From: Clostridia bacterium
GTDB lineage: Bacteria > Bacillota_E > SLMV01 > PUMD01
Length of the DNA: 20,931 nucleotides
Reading direction: 5' to 3'
Assembly (NCBI GenBank): GCA_003562655.1
Contig: PWUC01000068.1
Coordinates: 1-20,931, forward strand
Position numbers and translations under genes: made by a program. Within the stretch, counting starts at the first letter, position 1; each line of letters opens with the position of its first letter. The notes under the pieces are model-generated. The model made no database searches. It was not told the origin of the DNA and saw nothing but the letters and a program-made list of their open reading frames with translations. Of the stretch, positions 7,297-16,901 are shown in pieces.

Positions 7297-7302
7297 GAAA
7301 CC

Positions 7303-7320
7303 TCCTGACAAGCGTCAGGA
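7303..7320 (-). promoter_or_regulatory. Hairpin sequestering the hisS ribosome binding site
   Basis: On the minus strand TCCTGAC (7320-7314), loop GCTT, GTCAGGA (7309-7303) form a perfect 7-bp stem. The last four bases AGGA are the first part of the AGGAGG Shine-Dalgarno of hisS, and the ATG follows seven bases after the stem. Closed, the stem should reduce hisS translation; what would open it is unknown. Confidence 0.5.
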
Positions 7321-7392
7321 TCTTCACCTGCCTTCCATGATCCACTAAAGATCCACAGGGGAGCTCATGATACCTCAATGATCACATGTGAC

Positions 7393-7421
7393 ATAATACC
7401 CTGAAATCGCGCCGATATCAT
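7393..7421 (-). promoter_or_regulatory. Candidate hisS-aspS promoter
   Basis: ATGATA (7421-7416, four of six to TTGACA) and TATTAT (7398-7393, five of six to TATAAT) are 17 bases apart in the otherwise empty 295-base gap between dtd and hisS. The 10-bp palindrome TCACATGTGA (7382-7391) covers the expected start point. Two GTGGATC copies, 11 bases apart (7339-7356), follow in the leader. Confidence 0.38.
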
Positions 7422-7591
7422 CCCCTCCACCTGCAGTTCGAGGCGGAGGTGGACCGGCCAGGGGGCCCGGACGCAGCCCGCCGACCTGTTGACTGAGTGG
7501 GAAGGAGGCGGTCAGGAGGGATGGGATGTCCCGCGTGGGCTGCAGACTGGGACCCTCCCCGGGCCGGGCATGCGGCCGCTGAGGGCCGACC

Positions 7592-8041
7592 TCAGAAACC
7601 CTTCTCGCTGTCGAGAAGGAGCGTCACCGGTCCCCAGTTGTCCAGGCTCACCATCATCATCGCCCCGAACTCGCCCGTTGCCACCTCGAGGGGAAGACTC
7701 TCCAGCTCCCGGATGAACTCCTCGTACAGGGACTCTGCGGCTCCGGGCGCCGCAGCCCCGGAAAAGGAGGGACGCCGCCCCCCGCGACAGTCGCCGTAGA
7801 GGGTGAACTGGGGCACAACCAGAACCGCCCCGCCGGCGTCCAGGGTCGACACGTTCATCTTCCCCCGATCATCGGGAAAGATGCGCAGGTTCGCCACCCG
7901 GTCCACCAGGTAGGCGACATCGCCGGGGCCGTCACCAGCACCAACTCCCAGCAGAACCGCCAGCCCCTCCCCGATCTCGCCTGCGACATCGTCATTGACG
8001 GTCACCCGCGCCCGGGTGACCCGCTGCACCACTGCCCTCAT
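7592..8041 (-). CDS. dtd: D-aminoacyl-tRNA deacylase
   Basis: Dtd hydrolyses D-amino acids, and glycine mischarged on tRNA-Ala, from tRNA, protecting translation. The 149-residue protein has the family length and opens [15 protein letters not shown]. The catalytic loop is [17 protein letters not shown], with the usual first Ser replaced by Pro and Thr80 kept. The Gly-cisPro motif is [12 protein letters not shown] at 134-145; the position usually held by Asp before GP is Trp136, while Gly137-Pro138 are intact. ATG 8041 follows AAAGGGGGAAAC. It starts 15 bases after the rel stop, in the usual rel-dtd pair, so it should be co-transcribed. The usual metallo-beta-lactamase-fold gene that often follows dtd is absent; the next gene is hisS after 295 bases. 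Confidence 0.95.
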   Translation of the reverse strand: MRAVVQRVTRARVTVNDDVAGEIGEGLAVLLGVGAGDGPGDVAYLVDRVANLRIFPDDRGKMNVSTLDAGGAVLVVPQFTLYGDCRGGRRPSFSGAAAPGAAESLYEEFIRELESLPLEVATGEFGAMMMVSLDNWGPVTLLLDSEKGF

Positions 8042-8056
8042 GTTTCCCCCTTTCCG

Positions 8057-10215
<2,159 letters not shown>

Positions 10216-10219
<4 letters not shown>

Positions 10220-12378
10220 GTCCGCTCCCCTCTCACGACCCGCTCGCTGGACGCCAGCGAGAGGCCGTAAAGAATTTGTGTCAGCTTCTCCGGCGGCACC
10301 GGATTTCCTGCTGCCGCCTCGATCCGGCCCAGCTTCTCCATGCCCCCGGCATAGATGCTGGATTCGGCGGGCCGCATCTCCTCCGGGCAGTCGGCCAGGG
10401 GCAGCCAGAACCTCCGGTCTCCCTTCTGCAGCGGGGCCACCCGGTTCAGTTCGGACAGGATCTCGAGGGCACACAGAAGACCTGCGAGCCCGAGCTCCGG
10501 GATCTTTTCCAGGAGGTTGTCCACTTCCTCGCCGTAGGGACCGAAAAGACCCACCCCGGGTTCCTCTCCGGTGGCAGCCACCTCGTCGCGGGCCCGTCCC
10601 CCCGACAGGTACTGATATATCTTACGAAGGGCCGGCTCCCCCGGATACAGATCGCGCAGAAAGCCCCAGCGGCGGCGCAGGGCTCCCACCACCAGCTCAT
10701 CAGGACCTCCCCCGGCCCGGCAGAAGGCCTCCAGCACCAGCTGCACCCGCTCCCGGCCCCTCCAGCGGTCGATCCTGGGCGTGTAGACCATGTCGATGCG
10801 GCGCGGCGCCGAGGCGCTCCGCCATTGTCCTGCCATGTTGAAGCCGATGACGCGCAGGGCAGCCGAATCCAGCTCCAGCACCAGGTGCCTGTCCCTCTCT
10901 CCGACGGGTCGCGCCCGCCGGATCTCGACGTCCCGGGAGAGGAAGAGCGGCCGGGGGTGGCCCTGTCCAAAGGGCCCAAGGGCCTCCAGCTGCCCCACGG
11001 ACCGGGCGTGGACCTGCCGGAGGGGGATCTCGCCCGCCACGACGAGTTCCGGAAGAACCCCCTCCGGACGAATCTTCTGCCGGACCCGGGCGTCCATCCT
11101 GCGGGTGAAGGGCTGCAGCTGATCCCGCCGAAGGCTCAGGCCGGCCGCCGGATCGTGCCCGCCGAATCCCTCCAGCAGATCCGCACACCCCCTCAGGGCA
11201 TCCAGCAGCGACAGCCCCGCGATGCTCCGGCCCGATCCCCGGAGCAGGGAGGGCTGCCGGGGATCGGGGGCCAGTGCAATGGCCGGACGCCGGTACTGCT
11301 CGACCAGGCGCGAGGCCACCAGGCCCAGGATCCCGTGGTGCCACCTCTCATCGGACAGGACCAGGCACCCCCGGTTCAACGATTCAGGATCCGTCTCCAG
11401 GCGAAGCTGGGCCTCCGCAACGGCCCGCTCGAGCATCCTCCGCCGCAGCCCGTTGACGGCCTCGCACGTCCTCGCCACCTCCGTCGCCCGGCGGCTCTCG
11501 GTGGTCAGCAGAAGATCCACCAGGGGGGTGGCGTCTCCCAGGCGCCCCGGGGCGTTGATCCTGGGAGCCAGGGTGAAGGCCAGATCTTTCTCGGAGACCT
11601 CCTTCAGGTCAACCCCCGCCTCCGCCGCCAGGGCGATGAGTCCCTGCCGGGGCGCCCGGCGCAGCTGCTCCAGGCCCGCCGACACGAAAATGCGGTTCTC
11701 ACCCGTCAGCGGCACCATGTCTGCCACCGTTCCCAGGGCCACAAGATCCAGTTCCCGGCGAAGATGGCCGCCGGAAATTGCCCGGCACAGCTGGTAGCTG
11801 ACTCCCACCCCCGCCAGGTGCGGGTAGGGGTAGGTGGCATCCTCAAGCCTCGGGTTCACCACCGCGACGGCGGAGGGCAGGACCTCCGGGGGTTGGTGAT
11901 GGTCGGTGACGATGACGTCCAGACCCAGCTCCCGGGCCCTGGCGACCTCGGCGGCGGCCGTGATCCCGCAGTCGACGGTTATCAGCAGGTCAACGCCGTC
12001 GGCGGCGGCCTCCTCCACCGCCTCCAGGCCCAGACCGTACCCGTCCCTCAGGCGGTGGGGCAGACGGCAGTCCGCGTCGCCACCCATCCGGCGCAGGGTC
12101 TTCAGCATCAGGGCCGAGGCGGTGATGCCGTCACAGTCGTAGTCGCCGTAGATCCGGATGCTCTCTGACCGGCTGAGGGCGTCCCGGACCCGCTCGACGG
12201 CCGCGGGCGCGCCGGGCAGCTCGAGGGGATCCGCCAGGTCGTCCAGTTCGTCCGACAGGAACCGCCTCATCTGCTCCGCGGTGGTCACGCCCCTGCAGAC
12301 CAGGGTGACGGCGGCCAGATGCAGCAGCTCGCCCTCGGCCTTGAGACGCTCCACGGCCTCCGCATCGGCCGAACACAC
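10216..12378 (-). CDS. recJ: Single-stranded-DNA-specific exonuclease RecJ
   Basis: RecJ is a 5' to 3' exonuclease on single-stranded DNA in RecF-pathway recombination and mismatch and base excision repair. The protein of about 720 residues has the DHH phosphoesterase motifs DYDCDG (79-84), VDCG (135-138) and DHH (159-161). A DHHA1 domain includes GRSIAGLSLLDAL and FGGHDPAAGLS. An OB-like domain and a long C-terminal extension, common in Bacillota RecJ, end at RVVRGERT. The listed GTG 12378 has no ribosome binding site. In-frame codons upstream read SWRV, which fits the usual RecJ opening. AGGGAG lies about nine bases before an in-frame ATA at 12393-12391 that overlaps the lapA stop, so the true start is uncertain. 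rel overlaps its stop codon. Confidence 0.95.
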
Positions 12379-12389
12379 GCGCCAGCTGA

Positions 12390-12755
12390 CTATGTCTGAT
12401 CACTCTCCCTTTCGCCCTCACCAGAGGTCAGCTGCTTCAGGCTCTCCTCCAGGGTCTGCATCTCCAGGCGGAGCCGCTCATTCTCCAGGATCAGTTCATC
12501 GTTTTCGCGCTCAAGACGACGTATCTGGTTCAGCGCATCACGGTGCCGGAGCTGGCTGAGCAGGTGTCGGTATATGTTGACCACCCCGATGAGCAGGCCA
12601 CCCGTGGCGGCGGCTGCCACCATCACCACGATCAGCGAGGTCTGCACCTCCCAGTGAAAGAAGCGCACGGTGAGCACCATGGGATTCTGGGCAGCAAAGA
12701 GGGCGATCCCCACAGCAGCAAACAGGAAGATGATCAGGATCACGGTGAAACGCAC
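12390..12755 (-). CDS. lapA: LapA-domain (DUF1049) membrane protein with coiled coil
   Basis: A 121-residue protein with two membrane segments (about 3-23, VILIIFLFAAVGIALFAAQN, and 40-62, SLIVVMVAAAATGGLLIGVV) joined by the conserved NPMVLTVRFFHWEV. This is the signature of the LapA/YciS family, known in E. coli as a lipopolysaccharide-assembly partner and found widely in Bacillota with unknown role. Residues 66-110 form an acidic and basic coiled coil (RRLERENDELILENERLRLE) exposed to the cytoplasm. GTG 12755 follows AAAGGAGG by seven bases. It sits between secF and recJ in the operon. The name lapA is used for the domain; a lipopolysaccharide role is not implied. Confidence 0.85.
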   Translation of the reverse strand: MRFTVILIIFLFAAVGIALFAAQNPMVLTVRFFHWEVQTSLIVVMVAAAATGGLLIGVVNIYRHLLSQLRHRDALNQIRRLERENDELILENERLRLEMQTLEESLKQLTSGEGERESDQT

Positions 12756-12865
12756 GGCGGGACCTCCTTTCCATCTCCCAAATAGAGTTCGGCACAGCTG
12801 CCGCCGTATCCTTGCCGGACCGGCAGACGGCGCCTCCCCCTACCCCCGGAGATCCCACGCCCCCC

Positions 12866-13792
12866 TCACGCGCGGGAGGTCATCTTTGCGGGACGCCAGT
12901 CCTGCCAGGCCATCCAGAGCGGGCTGGCGAGAAAAATGGAGGAATAGGTTCCAACAATGACTCCAAAGAGCAGGGCGGCGGTGAAGTTCCGTATGGTGGT
13001 GCCGCCGAAGGCCCATATGCTTCCCACGGCGACGAAGGTGGTCACCGAGGTGGCCAGACTGCGCATCAGGGTCTGCCGGATGCTCTGGTCGACGGTGAAG
13101 GCCAGGCCCTCACCCCTCTTTCTGTACCGGAGGTTCTCCCTTATCCGGTCGAACACGACGATGGTGTCGTTGACGGAGTAGCCCACGATGGTCAAAATCG
13201 CGGCGACGAAGGCGCCGTCGATCTCCATCTGCAGGAGGGAGAACAGGCCCAGGGTGATGATGGCGTCGTGGACCAGGGCCCCGATGGCGCACACGGCGAA
13301 ACGGAACTCGAACCGCAGGGTGATGTAGGTGATCATGCCCAGGATGGCCACGACCACCGCCAGCAGACCGGCCCGGGTGAGCTCCCGGCCTATGGCGGGA
13401 GAGACCTCGTCGAGAAGGGAGATCTCGAAGCTGCCCAGCTCCCCCAGGGCCGCATACATGGCCTCCCTATCGTCACCCGCGGGAAAACCCCGGGCTCGGA
13501 TGCGGATGATGGGCGCCCCGGCGGATCCAAGTCGGCCGACCTGGGCTCCCTCCGTCTCCTCGTAACCGGCAAGAACACCCTCAACGGCCGCGACGGTCAC
13601 CGGATCCTGGTAGTCCAGCTCCAGCACCGATCCGCCGGTGAAGTCCACGCCCAGATTAAGACCCTGAAAGAGAAGGCTGACCACGCCGATGAACAGAAAG
13701 ATCCCGGAGATCATAAACCACAGCCTGCGCCTGTCCATGAAGCTGACGGAGCTCAGGGGCAGCCTGACCTCGCCCGCATCCTGTCTATCCAT
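12866..13792 (-). CDS. secF: Protein translocase subunit SecF
   Basis: SecF joins SecD to help SecYEG export proteins, using the proton gradient. The 308-residue protein has an N-terminal membrane helix (about 26-46), then GVDFTGGSVLELDY, an extracytoplasmic domain, and five further helices with GYSVNDTIVVFDRIRENL, the family hallmark. Length and order match a separate SecF. ATG 13792 follows GAGGAGGG by six bases and overlaps the secD stop (13787-13785) by eight bases, so the pair is likely translationally coupled. A 110-base gap to lapA holds a nested GC-rich stem at 12803-12831 without a T run, so read-through is expected. Confidence 0.96.
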   Translation of the reverse strand: MDRQDAGEVRLPLSSVSFMDRRRLWFMISGIFLFIGVVSLLFQGLNLGVDFTGGSVLELDYQDPVTVAAVEGVLAGYEETEGAQVGRLGSAGAPIIRIRARGFPAGDDREAMYAALGELGSFEISLLDEVSPAIGRELTRAGLLAVVVAILGMITYITLRFEFRFAVCAIGALVHDAIITLGLFSLLQMEIDGAFVAAILTIVGYSVNDTIVVFDRIRENLRYRKRGEGLAFTVDQSIRQTLMRSLATSVTTFVAVGSIWAFGGTTIRNFTAALLFGVIVGTYSSIFLASPLWMAWQDWRPAKMTSRA

Positions 13793-15038
13793 CGCGTTCC
13801 CTCCTCGATCCGAAAAAGGCCGGACCCTCGACGATCAGGCCCGCAGCCGCCATCTGGATCATGGCCAGCCGCGTGATGACCATGGCGGTGAACATGCTGA
13901 CCACGATACCCAGCGACAGGGTCACAGCAAAACCGCGGATCGGCCCGCTCGCCAGCCAGTAAAGGACCCCGGCGGCGATCAGCGTGGTCACATTCGCGTC
14001 CAAAATGGTGCGGAACGCGATGTTGAAGCCGCTGTCAATGGCCGCCCGGGGGGTGGCGCCGGCGCGGACCTCCTCCTTGATGCGCTCAAAAATGATCACG
14101 TTGGCGTCCACTGCCATGCCGATGGAGAGTATGATTCCGGCAATGCCGGGAAGGGTCAGGGTGGCGTTGATGCCCGCCAGGACCACCAGTACCAGGACGA
14201 TGTAGAGCCCGAGGGCCACCACCGCCCACGCGCCCGGCACCCGGTAGAAGGTCACCATGAGGGCCACCACCGCCGCGACGGCGATGAGGGCCGCGCGCCA
14301 GCTCTGTGATATCGAGGCCTCCCCGAGGGTGGCGCTGACGAACTGCGGGCGCAGCGGAACCAGGTCAATGGGCAGCGCACCGGAGTTGAGCACCACGGCG
14401 ATCTCCTGGGCGTCCTGCAGGGAGCTGTATCCCTCGATGACTCCCTTGCCGTCGGGGATCACACCGCGCACGTAGGGGGCCTGCACCACCTCGTCGTCCA
14501 GGAGGATGATGATCCGCCGGCCCAGGTGTTCCCGGGTGGCCTCGGCAAAGAGCCGGGTGCCCTCCGCATCGAACTGCAGACTCACGATGGGCTGCTGGCC
14601 GCCGGCTTCCGTTCTCTGAAACATGGCCTGGGCCCGCGTCAGGTTCTCACCCGTCAGCAGAACATTCCCCGCCTCGTCGGTAAACTCCAGGCGCGCCGTC
14701 CGGCCGATGATGTCCAGGGCCTCCTCGGGATCCCGTATGCCCGGCAGGTTGACCACGATCCTCCGGGCGCCCTCGCGGACGATGACCGGCTCCGTGACGC
14801 CCAGGGCGTCGACGCGGCGGCGGATCACCTCCATGGCGGAGTTCATGGCCGTGTCGGTGACCGGGCTGCCCGGCCTCTCCTGGGCCTCGAGCACAATGTG
14901 GATCCCACCCACGAGGTCCAGACCCTGATTTATGTCATTCCAAATCGGTTGGTATAGTCCGAAGTAGTAACCGATCCCGGCGATGACCAGGACTATGATT
15001 GCCAGATTAAGTATGTGTCGCTGTCGCCTGCGCCTCAA
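13785..15038 (-). CDS. secD: Protein translocase subunit SecD
   Basis: SecD is the larger half of the SecDF export accessory complex. The 417-residue protein has one N-terminal membrane helix (LAIIVLVIAGIGYYFGLY) after an arginine-rich start (RRRRQRH). It continues with INQGLDLVGGIHIVLEA, the periplasmic-type P1 region with RRRVDALGVTEPVI and VNLPGI, and a C-terminal set of five helices. The last part has MAVDANVIIFERIKEE, where the conserved Asp is needed for proton use in characterised SecD. TTG 15038 is the only usable start: TGA lies in frame six codons upstream and GGGAG lies about ten bases before it. It is the first gene of the run to dtd, with its promoter at 15083-15112. Confidence 0.95.
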   Translation of the reverse strand: MRRRRQRHILNLAIIVLVIAGIGYYFGLYQPIWNDINQGLDLVGGIHIVLEAQERPGSPVTDTAMNSAMEVIRRRVDALGVTEPVIVREGARRIVVNLPGIRDPEEALDIIGRTARLEFTDEAGNVLLTGENLTRAQAMFQRTEAGGQQPIVSLQFDAEGTRLFAEATREHLGRRIIILLDDEVVQAPYVRGVIPDGKGVIEGYSSLQDAQEIAVVLNSGALPIDLVPLRPQFVSATLGEASISQSWRAALIAVAAVVALMVTFYRVPGAWAVVALGLYIVLVLVVLAGINATLTLPGIAGIILSIGMAVDANVIIFERIKEEVRAGATPRAAIDSGFNIAFRTILDANVTTLIAAGVLYWLASGPIRGFAVTLSLGIVVSMFTAMVITRLAMIQMAAAGLIVEGPAFFGSRRERDG

Positions 15039-15082
15039 CCGGCCTCGCTCCCTTCATCTTCTCGAGTGAGGACACGCACCAA

Positions 15083-15112
15083 ATTATATCTCTCGCGGTG
15101 AAATAGTGTCAA
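15083..15112 (-). promoter_or_regulatory. Consensus sigma-A promoter of the secD-dtd operon
   Basis: TTGACA (15112-15107) and TATAAT (15088-15083) are both perfect, 18 bases apart, inside the 100-base gap between the HD gene and secD. Transcription would start near 15076, giving an untranslated leader of about 38 bases. Confidence 0.8.
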
Positions 15113-15138
15113 TTCAGAAATAAGGAAGCCGCAGCGAC

Positions 15139-15801
15139 TCAGAGCATCTTCATGCCGTTGATTTCCAGGACGAATCTCTGTCGCAGAAACACTGCAGCCC
15201 GCCTGCACATGATCATGCGGCTCAGAAAAATCTCGAAATAGTCCATCACCGGCGAGATCTCCGTGTCGATCTTCAGCTGCAGCGTGATGGTGCCCGTGCC
15301 CGCCCTCACATTCAGAAAGGAGGCCTCGGCTGCATAGTTGACCCGGTCGTGGATGTCAAATTCCGCCGGCTCAGCCACCCGGACCCGCGAACGATGAACA
15401 TCGGACTTGTCGGCCAGGATCAGGGCGGCGGAGATCGGGCTCACGATCCTGCCGTCGTCGGCCTCGTGATTGCCAATGGCCCCGGCGACCGCCGCCGTCC
15501 TGTCCGGCGACAGACCCCGGGCAGCCAGCATCTGCTGGGCGAGGATTCCTCCCACCGTCGGGTGGTCCCGACGGTTGATGACGTTGCCCACATCGTGAAG
15601 GTAGCCGGCCATCGCGGCCAGGTTCGTGTCCTCCTCGCTCCGGTTGAGCCGGCGCATGACATTGGTGGATATGTCCGCCACCAGCCGGGCGTGACGGACC
15701 CCGTGCTCGGTGTAGCCGGCGTTGGCGAGGTGCACGTCACCCCGTTCCAGGTACGCCGTGATCTCCGCGTCCTCCTTCAGGCTGGCCAGCGTGACCTCCA
15801 A
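15139..15801 (-). CDS. HD-domain phosphohydrolase
   Basis: A 220-residue HD-superfamily protein. Metal-binding candidates are His37 (GVRHA), His69-Asp70 (GYLHDVGN), His112 (GNHE) and Asp131 (LADKSD). The conserved segments YTEHG, SDVHRSRVR, FDIHDRVNYA and IDTEISPVMDYFEIFLSRM place it in a family common in thermophilic Bacillota whose substrate is not known to me; a nucleotide or phospho-compound is likely from the HD fold. TTG 15801 is preferred because GGAGAGG lies seven bases upstream and the N-terminus MEVTLASLKED fits the family. This start lies inside the preceding P-loop gene (65-base overlap). It is the last gene of the four-gene cluster; the secD promoter follows. Confidence 0.85.
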   Translation of the reverse strand: MEVTLASLKEDAEITAYLERGDVHLANAGYTEHGVRHARLVADISTNVMRRLNRSEEDTNLAAMAGYLHDVGNVINRRDHPTVGGILAQQMLAARGLSPDRTAAVAGAIGNHEADDGRIVSPISAALILADKSDVHRSRVRVAEPAEFDIHDRVNYAAEASFLNVRAGTGTITLQLKIDTEISPVMDYFEIFLSRMIMCRRAAVFLRQRFVLEINGMKML

Positions 15802-16141
15802 TGATAACCTCTCCTCTTTCTCTCAGGTATTCCAGAACCTGATCGCAGATGTGGGCGGGTTCAACCCCGTCGGTGCTGATGATCAGGTCGGCATCCTCCA
15901 TCGACCGCCGCATGCGCATCTTCTGTGCCCGCAGCCGCGCAGGCCCCCAGTTGACCTCCCGGCGTCGCCTGACCTGTTCGTAGCTGACATCCAGGTATAT
16001 CACGTAGTCGGGTGCTCCCCGCAGGTACATGGAGGGAGCACTGGAATGCTCCTGCGCCACCGAATGGGCGTGGATGCCGCACTCCCTGAGCATCTCGACC
16101 AGCGTGGTCTTGCCCGAGGCGCAGGCCCCCACCACGACCAC
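15737..16141 (-). CDS. Small P-loop NTPase, kinase-like
   Basis: A protein of about 134 residues. Walker A GACASGKTT is near residues 5-13, followed by VEMLRECG, HSVAQEHSSAP, a strand PDYVIYLDVSYEQVRRRR and ADLIISTDG. The shape, a short P-loop fold with an arginine-rich lid (RRRREVNWGPARLRAQKMRMRR), suggests an ATP-dependent kinase of a small molecule; the substrate is unknown. GTG 16141 is chosen because AGGGG lies six bases upstream. TTG 16183 would add 14 residues (LTYPSPFERVQGPV) and overlap the phosphatase stop. The last 20 or so residues (GGHAGQPEGGRGDHGVPGTG) are low in complexity and are encoded inside the HD gene, so the end may be read-through beyond a lost stop codon. Confidence 0.8.
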   Translation of the reverse strand: MVVVGACASGKTTLVEMLRECGIHAHSVAQEHSSAPSMYLRGAPDYVIYLDVSYEQVRRRREVNWGPARLRAQKMRMRRSMEDADLIISTDGVEPAHICDQVLEYLRERGEVIIGGHAGQPEGGRGDHGVPGTG

Positions 16142-16160
16142 GACGGGCCCCTGTACCCTC

Positions 16161-16883
16161 TCAAAAGGGGAAGGATATGTCAATCGACCTGATCGCCACC
16201 TCTCCCAGCATAACATCTTCCGATCGCACCGACACCACCGCCAGGGACATGTCGTCTCCGGGACGTCGCCTGTCCGCCGCACAGGCCCCCTCCAGCATAC
16301 GGTCCGCCAGGGCCCCTGCGTCCCCCTCCCCGGCTCCAAGACAGGCGGCCAGCGGCTCGGGCCCCAGGGCCTGCCCCCGTTTCCTGCCCGCGTGAAAGAT
16401 CCCGTCGGTGAAGATCGCCGCCCGGTACCCCGGTCGAAGCTCGCACTCCAGGATCTCAGGTTTCGTGAAGTCATGAACCCCGATGGGCGGCACCTCTTCC
16501 CGCAGGAACCGGACCTCGCGACCGTCATACAGAAGGGCACCGGCATTGCCGTTGCGGGCGATGACGAAGGTGTGGGTGTTCAAATCCACCGACAGGATCG
16601 TCAGCGTGCACACGATCTTGCCCCCGCGCAGGGCATACAGGCTGTCGTGTACGGCCCGGGCCACGGCCCCGTCCCTGGCGCCCTCGGCAATCAGTCCCGC
16701 CGCCCTGGCCACGACCATGTTGCTGACCCGCTTGGCCGCCGGCCCGCTTCCCTGGCCGTCCGCCATCACCACCGAAAGCCCACCCCTCGGCCGCTCCACC
16801 ACATCCACACTGTCGCCGCTGGTGGACACCCCCGACCTGGGCATCTTCCGCACCGCCACATCAATCCACCTGCGCTCCAGCAT
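16161..16883 (-). CDS. SpoIIE-family PP2C-type serine phosphatase
   Basis: A 240-residue stand-alone phosphatase domain of the SpoIIE/RsbU type, which removes phosphate from Ser or Thr of partner proteins such as anti-anti-sigma factors. Metal and active-site segments are VVMADGQGSGPAAK (Asp for metal), IARNGNAGALLYDG, AAIFTDGIFHAG and RPGDDMSLAVV. There is no membrane or sensor domain, so it lacks the SpoIIE membrane part and may be controlled by partners. The start ATG 16883 follows AGGGGGAGAGG. It begins 18 bases after the ABC-class ATPase gene and is followed 19 bases later by the P-loop gene. No anti-sigma or STAS gene is in the window, so its target is unknown. Confidence 0.88.
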   Translation of the reverse strand: MLERRWIDVAVRKMPRSGVSTSGDSVDVVERPRGGLSVVMADGQGSGPAAKRVSNMVVARAAGLIAEGARDGAVARAVHDSLYALRGGKIVCTLTILSVDLNTHTFVIARNGNAGALLYDGREVRFLREEVPPIGVHDFTKPEILECELRPGYRAAIFTDGIFHAGRKRGQALGPEPLAACLGAGEGDAGALADRMLEGACAADRRRPGDDMSLAVVSVRSEDVMLGEVAIRSIDISFPF

Positions 16884-16901
16884 CCTCTCCCCCTCCCCGG
16901 C

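Noticed and set aside
7297..7591. T-box riboswitch upstream of hisS-aspS, as found in some Bacillota
   Set aside because: No GGTGGTACCGCG-like core or terminator with a T run is present on the minus strand in the gap.
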